Assembly: GCA_003194525.1 (NCBI GenBank)
Contig: NBIV01000015.1
Location: 1-64,000 of the forward strand
Length of the DNA stretch: 64,000 nucleotides
Origin: Gracilariopsis chorda
Lineage: Eukaryota > Rhodophyta > Florideophyceae > Gracilariales > Gracilariaceae
Direction of reading: 5' to 3'
Part shown: piece after piece, positions 19,648 through 31,233 of the stretch
Numbering within the stretch: position 1 is the first letter of the stretch
How the letters are laid out: each line of letters begins with the position of its first letter
Notes under the pieces: model-generated
What the model was told of the DNA's origin: nothing
Database searches by the model: none
What the model saw: the letters and a program-made list of their open reading frames with translations, nothing else
Made by a program: the position numbers and the translations under genes

Positions 19648-20988
19648 CTAGTCGTCAAAATATCGTAAGGACTGACAGAAGACTGTGAGAATGTGATATA
19701 TTTCAAGAACTTTATCATGAAGGGAGTCTTCCGTCACTGCGAAGGTTAATATTGCTCTTCGTCCCTCGTTGCGCGTTCCAAAAAGATTGGCGTCAAAGTC
19801 GTGAGATGCAACGAGCTTCTTATAAACTTCTTTGCTCCTTAATAACGACTGCAGCATAGCTTCAGAACTTGAAAACAACGTAGACGCCTGCTTCGCAGGA
19901 AGAACTGCCGTGCCAGGTAGCAAAACACGAGAATAGTGGTCATACTCCTTTGTGTCTGTGACCCACCCACTGTTTCGCACCGAAGCATTGTGTAATTCTT
20001 GAAGCTCTTTGAAGCAAAAACAAAGCTTCGGTCGATTGCATAAGTTGCTCACCAACTCAGAAACAGTGCGCAGAATCTCTGAGATCCATTTTAAACTACC
20101 GATGTTCTGCATGAGCAAATTTGAAAGATGTGTCTGGTCTCGTTTTTTTGTCATAAAGTTGAACATTTGTGCCATTTTTTCTTTAGCACTGACACAAACG
20201 CTCGCATTGTCGCTTGTGATACCACAGACCTTTCTCATATCCCCAAGGGCTGCCATTGTTTCCGTGACAAGTTTGGCATAAAAATCAGCATCGCACTTCT
20301 TTGAGCCAATATATATCGAGCGCAGAAAAAAACGGTTGCCTCGCCTGATCAAGTCCAGTGATGGAAAGTTTAACGTTAACTACGTTCTCTGAGTTCCCAT
20401 CGGTCCACCCACCAAATATAATGGTTCCATAACTGCGGGACAACGCCGTTGCAATAGAACATTTCACATGAGCGAGCATATTAGAATAATAGGAGTCAAG
20501 TCCTTCTTCTCCAATTTTCAGAACGCATGGAACCTCTTGAGCAATGTCAGGGCTCAAAAGCTTAATACGTTGATACAGATGATTCTGTCCTTCTCTTCTG
20601 CTAGGCACCGAAAAGGGTAGCATATGATAAATAATCAGAGAGATGAGCAACTCCTTCAGTCTTGATACCTTGAGAAACAATTCATCGCTTCTACCACTAG
20701 AATCATCCCTTCGGCGCTTCTCTGATTTGAACTCCTTTCTCAACTCCATCTTTCCATGTGAGCTCTAAGCCTGCCAAGCCAGACGAAGTTTCACCTTCCG
20801 CACGGGTGATTGCGGAACACTTAAGCACAGCGATGGCCCCCCTTACCTGGGATAGTGTTCCGCAAAATGCTTCAGTTTCCAAAGGCGTTATCTCACTGCT
20901 TTGGACGTGCTTTGCACTCAAGCAAATGCTTCCTCAATTGCGTGGCGTTTTATGTAAATGCAAGAGACTGATAAGAACACTTCTCGCA
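19648..20988 (-). pseudogene. hAT-superfamily transposase with BED finger, broken
   Basis: On the minus strand a BED-type zinc finger (CEKC, then HLLEC; 20988-20914) is interrupted by one TAA. It is followed by a central transposase region with TIIFGGWTDGNSENVVNVKLS (20430-20340 area) and VCGITSDNASVC (about 20230), the DUF659/hAT RNase-H-like core with its first two acidic positions, then a conserved downstream helical part to 19648. The parts lie in three different frames, so at least two frameshifts and one stop are present. hAT transposases move DNA by cut-and-paste. The C-terminal dimerisation domain is not visible. It lies on the axis of the large inverted duplication, although the arms are far longer than normal hAT terminal repeats. 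No 8-bp target duplication was located. Confidence 0.75.
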
Positions 20989-22417
20989 CGAAGTTTGTGT
21001 TTGAAAGCTTTCATTTGGGTTTACTGCTGAACGATCGACATGGAAACACTTTTCAGTCCACCAGCTCTTCTTTCGGACCTTCAAAGCTGTCTGAGTGTGT
21101 GAAGATTGTTGTGAATTGAATTGGATGCTGCTGGAAATGACGACAGATATCAGTGATGCGCACACGAAATGCTTCTACACCTACACCCACTGCTGAGGAA
21201 TGATGGTACTAGAGACACAAAGCAGTTTGACGTAGGGACGGTTGTAAAGTACAAAAAGTGTTGCATATGGTGAGGCGACGCAACAGCGTTTGGTACTTGA
21301 AGGAATAAAAGGCCTGGGTGCTGATCTTGAGAAGGTGCGGGGAACTTGTGGTTGTGTGGCGCTGATACCTTGCTTTTGATTTGGACACAAGTTCCCGTAA
21401 GCAATGGCGCGCCATTTTCACTAGTGGTGAGTTGATCACAAGCCATATGTACGCCACGGATTGTAGGTGTAGCACGTTTGTGCCACAAACTTTGTGGTAA
21501 ATTGGGGTCAGAGCTTCTGGAAATGGAGCTCTTGGCGCAATGCAAGACTTTCACGTTGTCGTTGCATGTCCGGAATTCGTTTTCGGTATTGGCAATACAT
21601 AGAACTATTTGTCAAGTTTTTGAAAATTGTAACGAAACGGTGACGGGTAATGTCCGCTACAAGGAGGAGCACAAAATTTGGAGATGGGCTTTATAATTTT
21701 TGGAAGACGAGTTTCATGGGTATGCACCCGTATCGTCAGGGAAGTAGAAGAACGTATACATGTAATGTTACTCGCTGCGTCAAAGAGCCAATTGTATGTT
21801 TACTTTGATGGAGGCCAACATGCGCACTTGTGTGCCCGTTTGTGACAAGCTCAACTGCAGTCTGAAATGAGAGTATGGAGCGATATCCTTTGCAACCTGA
21901 CATAGCAAATGACGATGATGAAAGGTGATGAGCAATACGCAAAACGTGGTGCCTGAAGGGGATAACGCGAGTAACCCTTTATCCTTAGTGACGCCCTGTG
22001 TAATGCGTGAAAGTGCAGTTGGTAGTGGAAAGGCACGGTCCAAGCTGAAGCTCTGTTATTGATTGTTCGCAGTAAAAGATAGCACTAGTCGATGAGCACA
22101 TGCAAAAGTTAATAACATGGCGCGTCACCTGCGCACGCCGCGCTGCGCCACTTATCGGCACGCAGCGGTTCGCCCACTGCACGCACGTCGCTAAAACACA
22201 CTTGACCCTTTTCTGTTCGCTTGCACGCCCCCCACCACTTCGCCACACTCCTTCACTTGTACTGACTTCTCATTATTGCACACTGCAATGGTGAGCTGCG
22301 CAATATACATCCTTTTCCGTCGCCCTCCACCGCACACACTCGGCTACGCTCAAAATATCAACAAACTCCCGTGCCCAACCATCTATTACAAAGCGTTACC
22401 GCAGTATGGATACTGTC
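20989..22417. other. Spacer, no gene recognised
   Basis: Short frames on both strands lack starts and family matches. It holds the inner side of the right inverted arm. A GC-rich patch at 22115-22260 contains runs of CGCAC and CACTTCGCC but no repeat structure I could define. Confidence 0.5.
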
Positions 22418-22545
22418 AGGCATTCCCGCCCCAATCTGTTGCCCTAGGTGCAAAAGGCGGCAGAGGGGGGGTAGAGTCCCCATGAGATTCGATGTCATTC
22501 TAAGAACCAACCCCCTCTCGCCGCTTCCACTCCAGGCGCCTCTCG

Positions 22546-23450
22546 CCACTTCCACTTTAGGCGCCTCTCGCTTTCAGCGCGCCGAAGTATTCCCATGCCA
22601 CACAGCAGCCGCCACAATAACCACCGCACCCGCTGCATTTGCAGCAGCAACCACAACCCTGTCACCCCGCTTTACATCGTCCCATCTATTCACTTCCGAC
22701 ACCAGACGTAATAGACCATGATACTGACGTTCTGCACAACCAAAATTCTTTCCCGCCTTCGGACCACCACCAATTATGTGGTCAGCCAGACCACAACGAC
22801 AACGGAGCAAGTGCGTCAATGGCTGCCACCACTGCTGCCACCGCGGTGGGTATGCCCATCAACCACTCTTCGCATCAGCCCCATGATATTCACCCAACGG
22901 AAAGGTCTTGGAAATCTGCTTCCACTCCTCAATTCGACAGTCAACAGCGCATGGTCTCTGTCGTAGAGTTTTCCACTCAGCCTCTTTCTCATCACAATGC
23001 ACACCCACCCCCCCATTCTGCGCCTGTTGCAGCTTCAGCACCCATACCTCGCAAAAAATCACCTCCGTCTGAGCCTCTATCCCTCTGGCGCATCTGCAAA
23101 CGTCTTGTCTGCCCAAGTTCCGTCGTCGACCTCTCCTTTGTTCCCAGCGCGCCGTAGTGGGCAGGTCAGCGCTGTCCACGCCGCCGTCCAGCCCCACTTC
23201 CATCATATTCCTCTCTCGCTCCCGGATGCTCCCGCCTCAGGCAGCCACTCCTGCGTTGGTTTCTTTTATGCGCTGGAACCTGCACCGCAGCTCATGTCAT
23301 ATGCCATGCTAAGCCGTACCCAGATCGTATATCCGCATGACTCCGCTATCATTGCCGCTCTCGTTATGCACGGAGTGAAAGACGCTACTACCCCGCATCA
23401 GTATGTAATCCCGCCCCGCCCCCCAACCGTACCATAATCATCCCCGGACC
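22546..23450. other. Low-complexity proline/serine-rich reading frames, uncertain
   Basis: Plus-strand frames are rich in Pro, Ser and His (22639-23157, 22997-23437). The minus strand has long frames as well (23206-22859, then 22819-22574), including HGLLRLVSEV and VKRGDRVVVAAAN. No frame has a convincing start, and no family was recognised. It could be a decayed gene on the minus strand. Confidence 0.3.
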
Positions 23451-23551
23451 GTCACAGAGAATACTATTTTGACACGAAGCAAGGAAAGAGATTTATTTGT
23501 CTGGATGGGTGCCGACTAAAGGAAGGAGCAGATTCAGTGCAGCGCCTTTTT

Positions 23552-23923
23552 TTACAGATTGCAACTGTTTGCTGCAAACACCAAACCATTCAATAGTCCG
23601 CTCAAATACAAAGTGGGGGTCTGGGCAATAATACCGTTGACCTTGGTATACTGGTTTTCCATCGTGGTCTCTTGTTCAGATAAGTGAGGGAGTATTTCCT
23701 CCAGCTCTACTACTAAATCGTTGCACCAACCCAACTCATTGATGCTGGAAGAAATTGCATCGCTACCATGTTTTGCAGTAGTTGCCATCACGACGGAATA
23801 TGTGTCATCAAACTCCTCAGCCTCCATATCAATAAACAGGTAATATGAAACGGATTGATGTGATGAACTAGAATGATCTGTCATCTCGCGAATAATAGAG
23901 GTTCTAACTGGATGTGCCATCAT
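23552..23923 (-). CDS. Unrecognised small acidic protein, right-arm paralogue
   Basis: The 123-residue protein is homologous to the product of 15524-15931. It shares TSIIREMTDHSSSS at the N-terminus, an acidic MEAEEFDD stretch, a VELEEIL helix (72-78) and the C-terminal block QTPTLYLSGL followed by GLVFAAN (101-118). It ends shortly after that block, so it lacks the 18-residue tail of its partner. Two adjacent ATGs occur at the start. A TATA element lies 51-58 bp upstream. Protein identity is only about one third overall but concentrated in the two blocks. This suggests both copies were kept under selection after duplication. Function unknown. Confidence 0.75.
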   Translation of the reverse strand: MMAHPVRTSIIREMTDHSSSSHQSVSYYLFIDMEAEEFDDTYSVVMATTAKHGSDAISSSINELGWCNDLVVELEEILPHLSEQETTMENQYTKVNGIIAQTPTLYLSGLLNGLVFAANSCNL

Positions 23924-23973
23924 ATCATTGTTATAACAAGATTATTGAAACTGAACGGTGACATCGAAGGGTA

Positions 23974-23981
23974 CTATATAC
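23974..23981 (-). promoter_or_regulatory. TATA box of the right-arm paralogue
   Basis: On the minus strand the sequence reads TATATAGT, 51-58 bp before the ATG at 23923. Both paralogues have CTTAGG a short distance upstream of their TATA box, consistent with a duplicated promoter. Confidence 0.55.
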
Positions 23982-24584
23982 ATAAAAAAAAAGCCTAAGA
24001 CGAACAGTGCCTTTTCGAAGCTGATTTTTTATGGCAGAAAATTGTCCACTGACAGGTTGTTATGAGTTAATACCTAGACCTCGTATGCATGACTAGACAT
24101 TATGCGCTTAAACTCATTGTCTATAGAAGACCGAGGTCGGAGGCCTCCGAGCCAGCTCAGGCCAGACCACTTCTCCTTCCTTTGGCGACGCCCACCTTCT
24201 CTAAGAGCTTTCTGCTTCCCCTTTCCTCTCACAATACTTCACCCCAATTTCCCCGCATAAACGTGCAGGTCAGTCTCCTGCACATTATGAGTGATTCGGC
24301 TGCCTCGGTCTGTTACGCGATCAGCAGGCGTACTAGTCGCTCCAAGTCACGCACTGGATTTGAAGTTTTGGTTGTGCGTGTTCAGTGAAACCATTTGTAT
24401 CCCTATTGCACTAGACCTTGGGGTGTGGTAGCGCATGTGCTGTCGCCATTGTTCTTTTTTACCGCTGCTAGTGGGCGCTTTTATCATCTTCTTTTTCCGC
24501 CTTGCCTTAGTCGAGGCCGTGCATTTCTTGTGCCTGCCGCCGCAGTACTCACATTGCTATTAATTCTTTTCGGTCTAGTACCTC

Positions 24585-24715
24585 TTTGCATTGCACGTCC
24601 GTGCCGTTACTCTCGATCTACGAATATATTTTCAAGCTACTTTCCGGCCAAGAAGGGTACAGAAAGGGCTTTCATCATCCGGTGTCATGAAATCGTGCAA
24701 CGTGACACTCACAGA
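24585..24715 (+). repeat. Outer block of the right inverted arm
   Basis: Aligns with the reverse complement of 14735-14868, with a short gap after AAGGGTACA. It marks the outer limit of visible homology; beyond it the two flanks show no similarity by eye. Confidence 0.75.
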
Positions 24716-27700
24716 TACAAGCGCATTAAAGAACCGACCGAGACAACGCACCAAAAGACCCCTGCTCTCTCAGCCTGCGGCGTCTTTATTCATTGCAGCC
24801 GCTAACTACACTTCTTTTTGCCACTCACACCAATTTATTGCTCTCAACTACTCCACGATTACAACTGTGACGTACTGCTGCGCAAATTCTCCCCTCCGTC
24901 AGACCTACACGCTTGTTTTTCTCCTCTTTGTTACCTTCATGGTGCCGAATGGTCATTCAAAATACACCAATACTGTACATGTCATTGGCCACTGTTCATA
25001 GTCCACAGCTGATCACAACGATTGCAGAATATCACAAGTCTACGAAGTCAAGCTTTGTAACAGTTCAGCACTATGGATATAAAAAGTACCTGCAACAATT
25101 CACATCCTCTTCATTTTGGTTATTTATAGGCATTCCTCTTTCCAATATTTTCATCCTATATCAGCTCCAAATCCAAACTTGAAAGCACCCACTACCGTCG
25201 TATTTTAAGCTCATCATTCAGTTGGCTTTATCTTCATTCTGCGATTCTCTTCTGTTGCCTGATCTTCATCACTTTGGGCCCCCACATGTCTAGCATTGGC
25301 CGTAGAATGACGCCAAGCACTGCGGTCTATTCATACCCTGCAAAACATTCCACCACGTTGCCAATTTTCTGATTAACTCTACTCACCTCTTTTTCAAGCA
25401 ACAGAAAGGCCCCCTCTCACGCTTTGTATCTTCATTTCCTCAGTTACTCCCGTCATTCCAGTGCACCTTCTGCACACAAAAAATGCACATACTCGCTGGC
25501 CCAGTCATGAAGTACAATCTCAAACAACATTCCACACCGGATATCAACACCTGGCATCATTTCATTCGTCTTGATGATGAATCATCTCCGTTAATGTAAG
25601 AGTGTCTTCTTTTGAACATTCTCATATCTTTTGACACAACGCTCATAGCGCCTAAACTTCTGCGTTGCGTTCTACTCTTTCCTTCACCGCTTCCTTACTT
25701 ACTCAACCTGCTGTAACAATAAATCGAAAGAGCCATACCCTGCATTTTCTCTGACATTGAATCAAACGAGGTATAGTGACGCAACAACTTCCACTGCCAC
25801 TTCCACTTCCAGTAACGCAACTTCGCACCAGATTTCCTTCACCTCTCAAATGGCATTTCGCTATCTACGTCCTGCAAGCTGCGTAGAACCTGAAACGATA
25901 AGATGTCACGAAACTAAACATATTTTACTTAGTGTGCATCATTCAGCTTTTGGATCGAAATGAAAGACTGCTGATCCAACTGAGAAAGAACTGTTCAAAA
26001 ATCGAGTTCTTTTGAAAACTTTGTCTATCATGAGTGCGGCCACCAATCAAAGTCTCATATCCTGGAAAGCATCAGGCGTTCGCTGAAAGCAATGCATTGT
26101 TTGGACCGATGGCCGTACAGATTCAGAACCGGTGTTCAAAATATTAGTTATTCTGGAGGATACTTACCGGATCGTTGAGAAGTCAACTGGAAGAACCATC
26201 AGCACCGTGAAAAAGAAGCACCCAGCCTCAAAGAGTTCCACGTACGCAATAAGAATTGAGGCTGGATTCCATGCGTCTACAGTTCTCTCTCTCGTAGTTT
26301 CAATCGACGCTGTGCACAATTGGTGAGCGTAAAGTTTGCCATCCAAAGGTCAAACTGTTGTAAATACATGTGCATATGTAAAGCTTTAAATTGATTTTTT
26401 GTCGAGAAACGATTTGAGTTTCTAAAGAGGGGGCGGGGAGTTGGTGAGAAAAGCCGTCCTGGAGAATAAGTGGAAATACGCCATTCCATTTCGCTCACTA
26501 AGAATACACAGTGAGGGAAAGAGGACTAAGAAGGGTTCAGGAAAGAGTTAGACCAGTGTAGGTGACAGTAAATTAGGGTGATCCATCATCCGCGCCCGTA
26601 AATCTGAACCATGATGACAACATCCTCTAAACACAATGTCCAAATTCCATTACTACTACTGCATGTGGCTTCTGCAAGAGTCTCCCTTTCCTTTTTCATT
26701 TCTTTGCCTTACCCTCAAAACAAAGGAAAGCACCCAAAAGAGCCGTTGAAATGTATTGCCCTATGTCTTGATTTATGTGATCGCTGGCATATGTGGCATA
26801 AGCCTCGCACACTACAGGTATGTCATAGAACATGACATCAGCAGAAGAGCTACGAAGACATTACAGGAGTATACGGTATGGCTTCTCACCTTCACCCTGA
26901 TCCACCAAAAAAAGCTTACATAATCAACGCATTGCAAGGGTACAACGCTTCTTGGCCCTTCAATTATACTCGTTCATATGTCATCAAACAGTCCAGAAAC
27001 GACCTTCTTTTTCCTGAAACTCATGATTTTCATAATGTTTGTATTACAGAGTGAAAACATAGGTATTACTATTTCTGAGTGAAGTATCCTGTGACGCTTT
27101 GACTACTGCCGACATAAATCTGAGTCCCTAACTCCACGTTGGTGTCGGCGGGGCACCGCAAGCTGTAGCGAGGGGCAAGTGGAGAAGGCTTGACTTCTCT
27201 AGTCGAAAGGATAGGATGCGAATGCGTTCCGTGTATGCATCCCGGCAACGGTGAACCTGCGGTGCATTCAGCCTAGGCCAAGACTGATGTTGGATGGGCT
27301 CTGATTTTCTCAATTGGAGTCTCGGCAATCAGGGGAGCCTCAAGGCATATGTTCGAATAGATTTCTAAAGATATACACTTCAGCGGTGGCAGTCCTCACT
27401 AATTGGGGAGGATAGTGCTATAGGGCTACGCAGTACACTTGGCAACAGCATATGGCGGTCCTTCATTGTGAAGTCAGCGGATCTTCTTGTGAGCAACCGC
27501 TGTCTAGTTTTGGCACGATGTGTGCCTCTGGTCATTCAAATCGCAGTACTGGCGTAGCCTAAGACCTGTCTTTAATCAGTGACTTCGGTGACCCTAGAAC
27601 GGCGAGAATACAAAAGAGTATTAGAAAGAGGTTCAGCAGGCATGGTTGTAGCGTCTGTGTCAGCCTCTCTGAGGAAGTTGGTGTTGGTAACATGGTATTG

Positions 27701-27749
27701 TGGTGCAAAGCCCGAGCAGTAGTAACTGACGCGCGGTGGCGCTCTTTTC
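24716..27749. other. Spacer, no gene recognised
   Basis: About 3 kb without supported coding sequence. A 64-codon frame at 26132-26326 has moderately coding-like composition but no match. The last 600 bp (27120-27749) are probably the 5' untranslated part of the DIRS-like element that follows. Its exact left boundary could not be set. Confidence 0.5.
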
Positions 27750-27994
27750 AGGAACATGTCGGATACGAGGCCCTTCGAATGCTCCAAGAGAGCACCAGGT
27801 GACGGTTGGCCTTATTTAAGGCAGCAAGCAGTCGGGAGCAGCCTTCCTAAAAAGCGCAAACCTGTCCCACGTGATAAAGTGGCCCTCGGAGTGATCTGGG
27901 TTAGTCGCTCGATGAGGTTGGAGACCTACTACAACAACAAAACCGACCGTTTGTCTGCAACTGTGTGCTTGACTCAAAGGCAGTCGCGGAAAAG

Positions 27995-28931
27995 CCCTAG
28001 AACTATTCAGGGCAGAGTTTGGCCAGCGGGCGGCCAAATACCTTGGGGAGCGCAACCAGAGCAAAGTGGCGCTGCGTGAAGGTTTGCGGAAGGAGGTTGA
28101 TGGGATCCCTGACGGCAACGAAGTTGATTCTATCTTGCTGCAAGTCAAGGACAGGACTTATCCCCTAGTAGAAAAGGAGAAAAGCACTTAAAGAGGAAGA
28201 GCTGATGACGAAACTGAGGACAAATTCTCTTCGGAGAGCAGTAGCGACCACTGAAGAGGAAGGTTGCACCCCGTATGCAACTTCATCGTGAAGACAATGA
28301 TCTGGCGTCAGTAATGCAGGCCCTAGTGAAGATGCAAAGTGACCGTGAACAGGACCGCGATGAACTACGCAAAGAGCATGCTTCCCTTCAGAGAGAGCTA
28401 CAGAAGTTGAAATCCAGGAAGGTTAGCAGAGAGAAGGATTTGTCGGAAGTTCTGAATGCAGCCAGTCGCAGAGAGGTTGAAGGGAACGCTGACCTTGAGG
28501 CAAGTGGAACTTTAGACTCCAACGACGACTTTTGGAGCACAAAACCTTCTGTCTCGACTCCCAGAAAGTCCAATAAATGATTCTTTAAGAAGTTGGCGTG
28601 TCGGTCTTTCCCGGATGAGGCAGTTCTCATGAACTCTCTAGAAGGAGAGAACATGTTGAGAAAGGCTTTGAAATATTACCCGACAGTCTCCGCTTGGAAT
28701 GAATCTCGGCATTTGAGTAGAAATCGAAATAAGCGCGAAGCGTCTACACTGGCAAAAATCATCCACTGCATGATTAGTTCTCTGAGTGTTATACGCACGA
28801 AGCACGGACCTGCTGTTGAGCTTTCCATCCGGCATTTGGCAGCTGTAGTTATGGCGGAGAGTACCGGGACCTGGTCAGCCGTGCGTGAATTGGAGGAAAA
28901 CCACGATGACCTGGTGAGCGAAACTCACTGA
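27995..28931 (+). pseudogene. Gag-like region of the DIRS element
   Basis: Frames joined by a few shifts encode FRAEFGQRAAKYLGERNQ, then KEVDGIPDGNEVDSILLQV, then a coiled coil with repeated heptad charges (MQSDREQDRDELRKEH region, 28335-28430), and a helical segment at 28593-28931. DIRS Gag proteins are poorly conserved, so identification rests on position and composition. At least three stops or shifts interrupt it. Confidence 0.5.
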
Positions 28932-29549
28932 TGACGATTGCTTATCTTCGCGAAATTGAGAAAAGAACTCTCGGCTTTGAAGAACAAGGGTATGCATGCC
29001 CTGTCGGAAGACAGGGAGACAGCTTGAGGTGACTTTAGAAAAAAGACAACAACATATAGTGCACTGAGGTACGATGAACGAGCGGGATATGCATCCCCTA
29101 CAGTGGGTAATTGGTGACGCAACGAAGCACACACAGTGCGCAAGTAAGCGACGTAATCAGCGTCTTAGGAAATGGAGACTGCTTGAAGACATCGTTTACA
29201 AGCTGGTAGGTGGGCTGAATGGCCTGAGTACTGGGCATGTCTTCTCATATCATCCGACGTTAGGACAGAGAAACGCTTTTCAATGGCTGGCGACCATCGT
29301 CTTGAACGACATCGGAGATTAATCCTTCTGCCGAAGCTATTTCGATGCTGAGTTTTCTGAGGAGAAAGAGGACGTCAGTTTTGGATAGAAACCTCCACAT
29401 AAATGGGTGTGGTTGGACCCGGAGCGCATTTTCTTGCCAGTTGATTGTCTGGCAGCCTCGGCCGATATTTTTGCACTATTAACAGAATAAATTCAAGGAA
29501 CGTATCCTGCAGAAGGTAGAATACTGAAGCCTGCGTGTGAGCGCGAGCC

Positions 29550-30264
29550 ATTCGAAACGTCTTTTTGCGGCATTGGCAATGAAGATTACGGAACGTTTGC
29601 CTTAAAACTGCGAAAGGCCAGACTTGTCCAGCTGACTAAGGAACAACCGAAGGTTATGAATGGAGGTATCGCGGTACCGAAGAGGGATAGGGGAAGCCAG
29701 GTGCTGATTATCGACAGGCGTAACGCGAATAAAGTATTTATAGCGCCTGGTGAGATCGATCTACCTAACCCAGGACACGTTGTACGTTTGTGGATGCCCT
29801 TCGGGCAGAAGGTATATGTCAGTAAATCAGATAATGACAATAAGTTTCATCGGATGAATATACCAGTATGGCTAAGCCCCTATTTCGGTTTACCTCCGAT
29901 AGAAAAGCGTGACTTGTAGCTATACCGTGTTATGTGTTCTATGCCCATGCGGTGGTTGCACTCTGGGTTCGTGGCACAGGCCATTCATCGGGAGCGGCTT
30001 GAGTCCGCCGGCCTATCTTCGAGGGGCTGGATAATGGGTATTATCCACGTTCTGGAATTGAGCTACGGAGTCTTTGTCGAAGATTACTTCTCCCTTCGCA
30101 GTAATGTGGAAAAAACGACTATGACACTGAAGGCTGTTATACGGGAATCCGAGCGATGTGGGCTACCGTCCCAACCAGGGAAAGTTTTGTGGCCACGACA
30201 GTATCATGCATTGAATTTCTGGGAGTCGAAGTTCACTAAAACGGGTTGCTCTTGCCGAAAGCCG
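29550..30264 (+). pseudogene. DIRS-type reverse transcriptase
   Basis: The frame from 29656 encodes VLIIDRRNANK, then LPNPGHVVRLW, KVYVSKSDNDNKFHRMNIP (motif A, Asp kept) and YFGLPP. After a single TAG at 29917-29919 the same frame continues with VMCSMPMRW, AQAIHRE and YGVFVEDYFSL. The last is motif C, where the usual Y/F-x-D-D reads F-V-E-D, so the first catalytic Asp is Glu (codon 30079-30081). The blocks match RTs of DIRS/Ngaro elements better than those of LTR elements. Confidence 0.75.
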
Positions 30265-30509
30265 TAAAGATGCGATGCCTTATATCGTGGACGGTAAGCT
30301 TCGTGAAGCGAAGACGCTGGCAAGTGCGCGAGCTGCAGTGTCTCTTGGGAAAGTGGGCGTGATTACTTCTCATGCGTCGACCGCTCTTATCGGTGCTGCA
30401 ATGCGTGTACCAGGTGAGCCAATCTGGCTCCTTTGCAGTCCGAGCCACCAAGATTGCCATACAGGCAGTCATACTTCTGGTCGAGCTATCTGGGTTGATA
30501 CGAACTTGC

Positions 30510-30893
30510 ATCACCACCCCCTTTTGTACCTATGCCCTGTGCATGAATGCAAGTCGTAGCGGTGTAGGAGTGGTATATAGGCCGTGTGAAGATGCGATAC
30601 ATCTGCTTTCTCAATCAGCAGAACTTCAATGGCAATGGGTATCCAATCAACAATGGAAGCTCTCCATGATGCACCGTTGGCGCAAAATAATGCCGATTCA
30701 TCATCTCGAAGGCGAGGCTCTGATTCTTGAACTACGATGGCTGCCCCCGCAACAGAACAGGCATTGGACGCGGGTGATTGTTTTTCTCGGTAGTCAGGCT
30801 CTAATTGGTGCTCTACGTAAAGTACGTAGCAGCGTAACGAGTTTCAATCGAGTGCGTCGGCGCACAGCAGCTTTATTTCTCGTGGGAAACTTA
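30510..30893 (+). pseudogene. RNase H-like region of the DIRS element
   Basis: The frame encodes MNASRSGVGVVY, then HHLEGEALILELRWL, then a strand VIVFLGSQALIGALRK. This is the RNase H pattern of DIRS elements. The first acidic residue (DAS) reads NAS, and the DN motif of the later strand is GS. It ends at a TAA at 30894-30896. Confidence 0.6.
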
Positions 30894-31233
30894 TAAATGG
30901 ATTGTCATTATATCCCAAGCGATGCCAACCCGGCTGACAGGCACTCACGGGTTGTATGAACCTGCCCACAAACGAGTAAAGCTGTCCACGCTGCGCAATT
31001 AAAACGGCCACCTGCAACAATATCTGGCGTCGCTGAAAACCTTGAGCGAGTCGGAACAGCGGTTCCACCACCGCTAAAGACGTCGATTGCTTATTCACAC
31101 ATTACTGTGTGCAATGCTACAATAAAAACCATGATCTGAAGTATTCGGGGGCAGCTCAGGTGAAGGATGCATTGGAATTTATATGCCACAACTACAAGGA
31201 AGATTGACGGTTTCTGCGATAAGCGTGTGAGGA

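Larger units (their letters stand above)
22418..24715 (-). repeat. Right arm of the ~2.4-kb inverted duplication
   Basis: This is the mirror partner of 14735-17124. It contains, from inside to outside, the conserved inner block (22418-22545), a proline/alanine-rich stretch (22546-23450) with no clear counterpart to the oxidase relic of the left arm, the paralogue gene (23923-23552), a block at 24115-24240 sharing GGCCAGACCACTTCTCC, and the outer block (24585-24715). Confidence 0.85.

Noticed and set aside
22639..23437. Proline/histidine-rich plus-strand frames as a real gene
   Set aside because: Low complexity, overlapping open frames on both strands, no promoter and no homologue in the other inverted arm.
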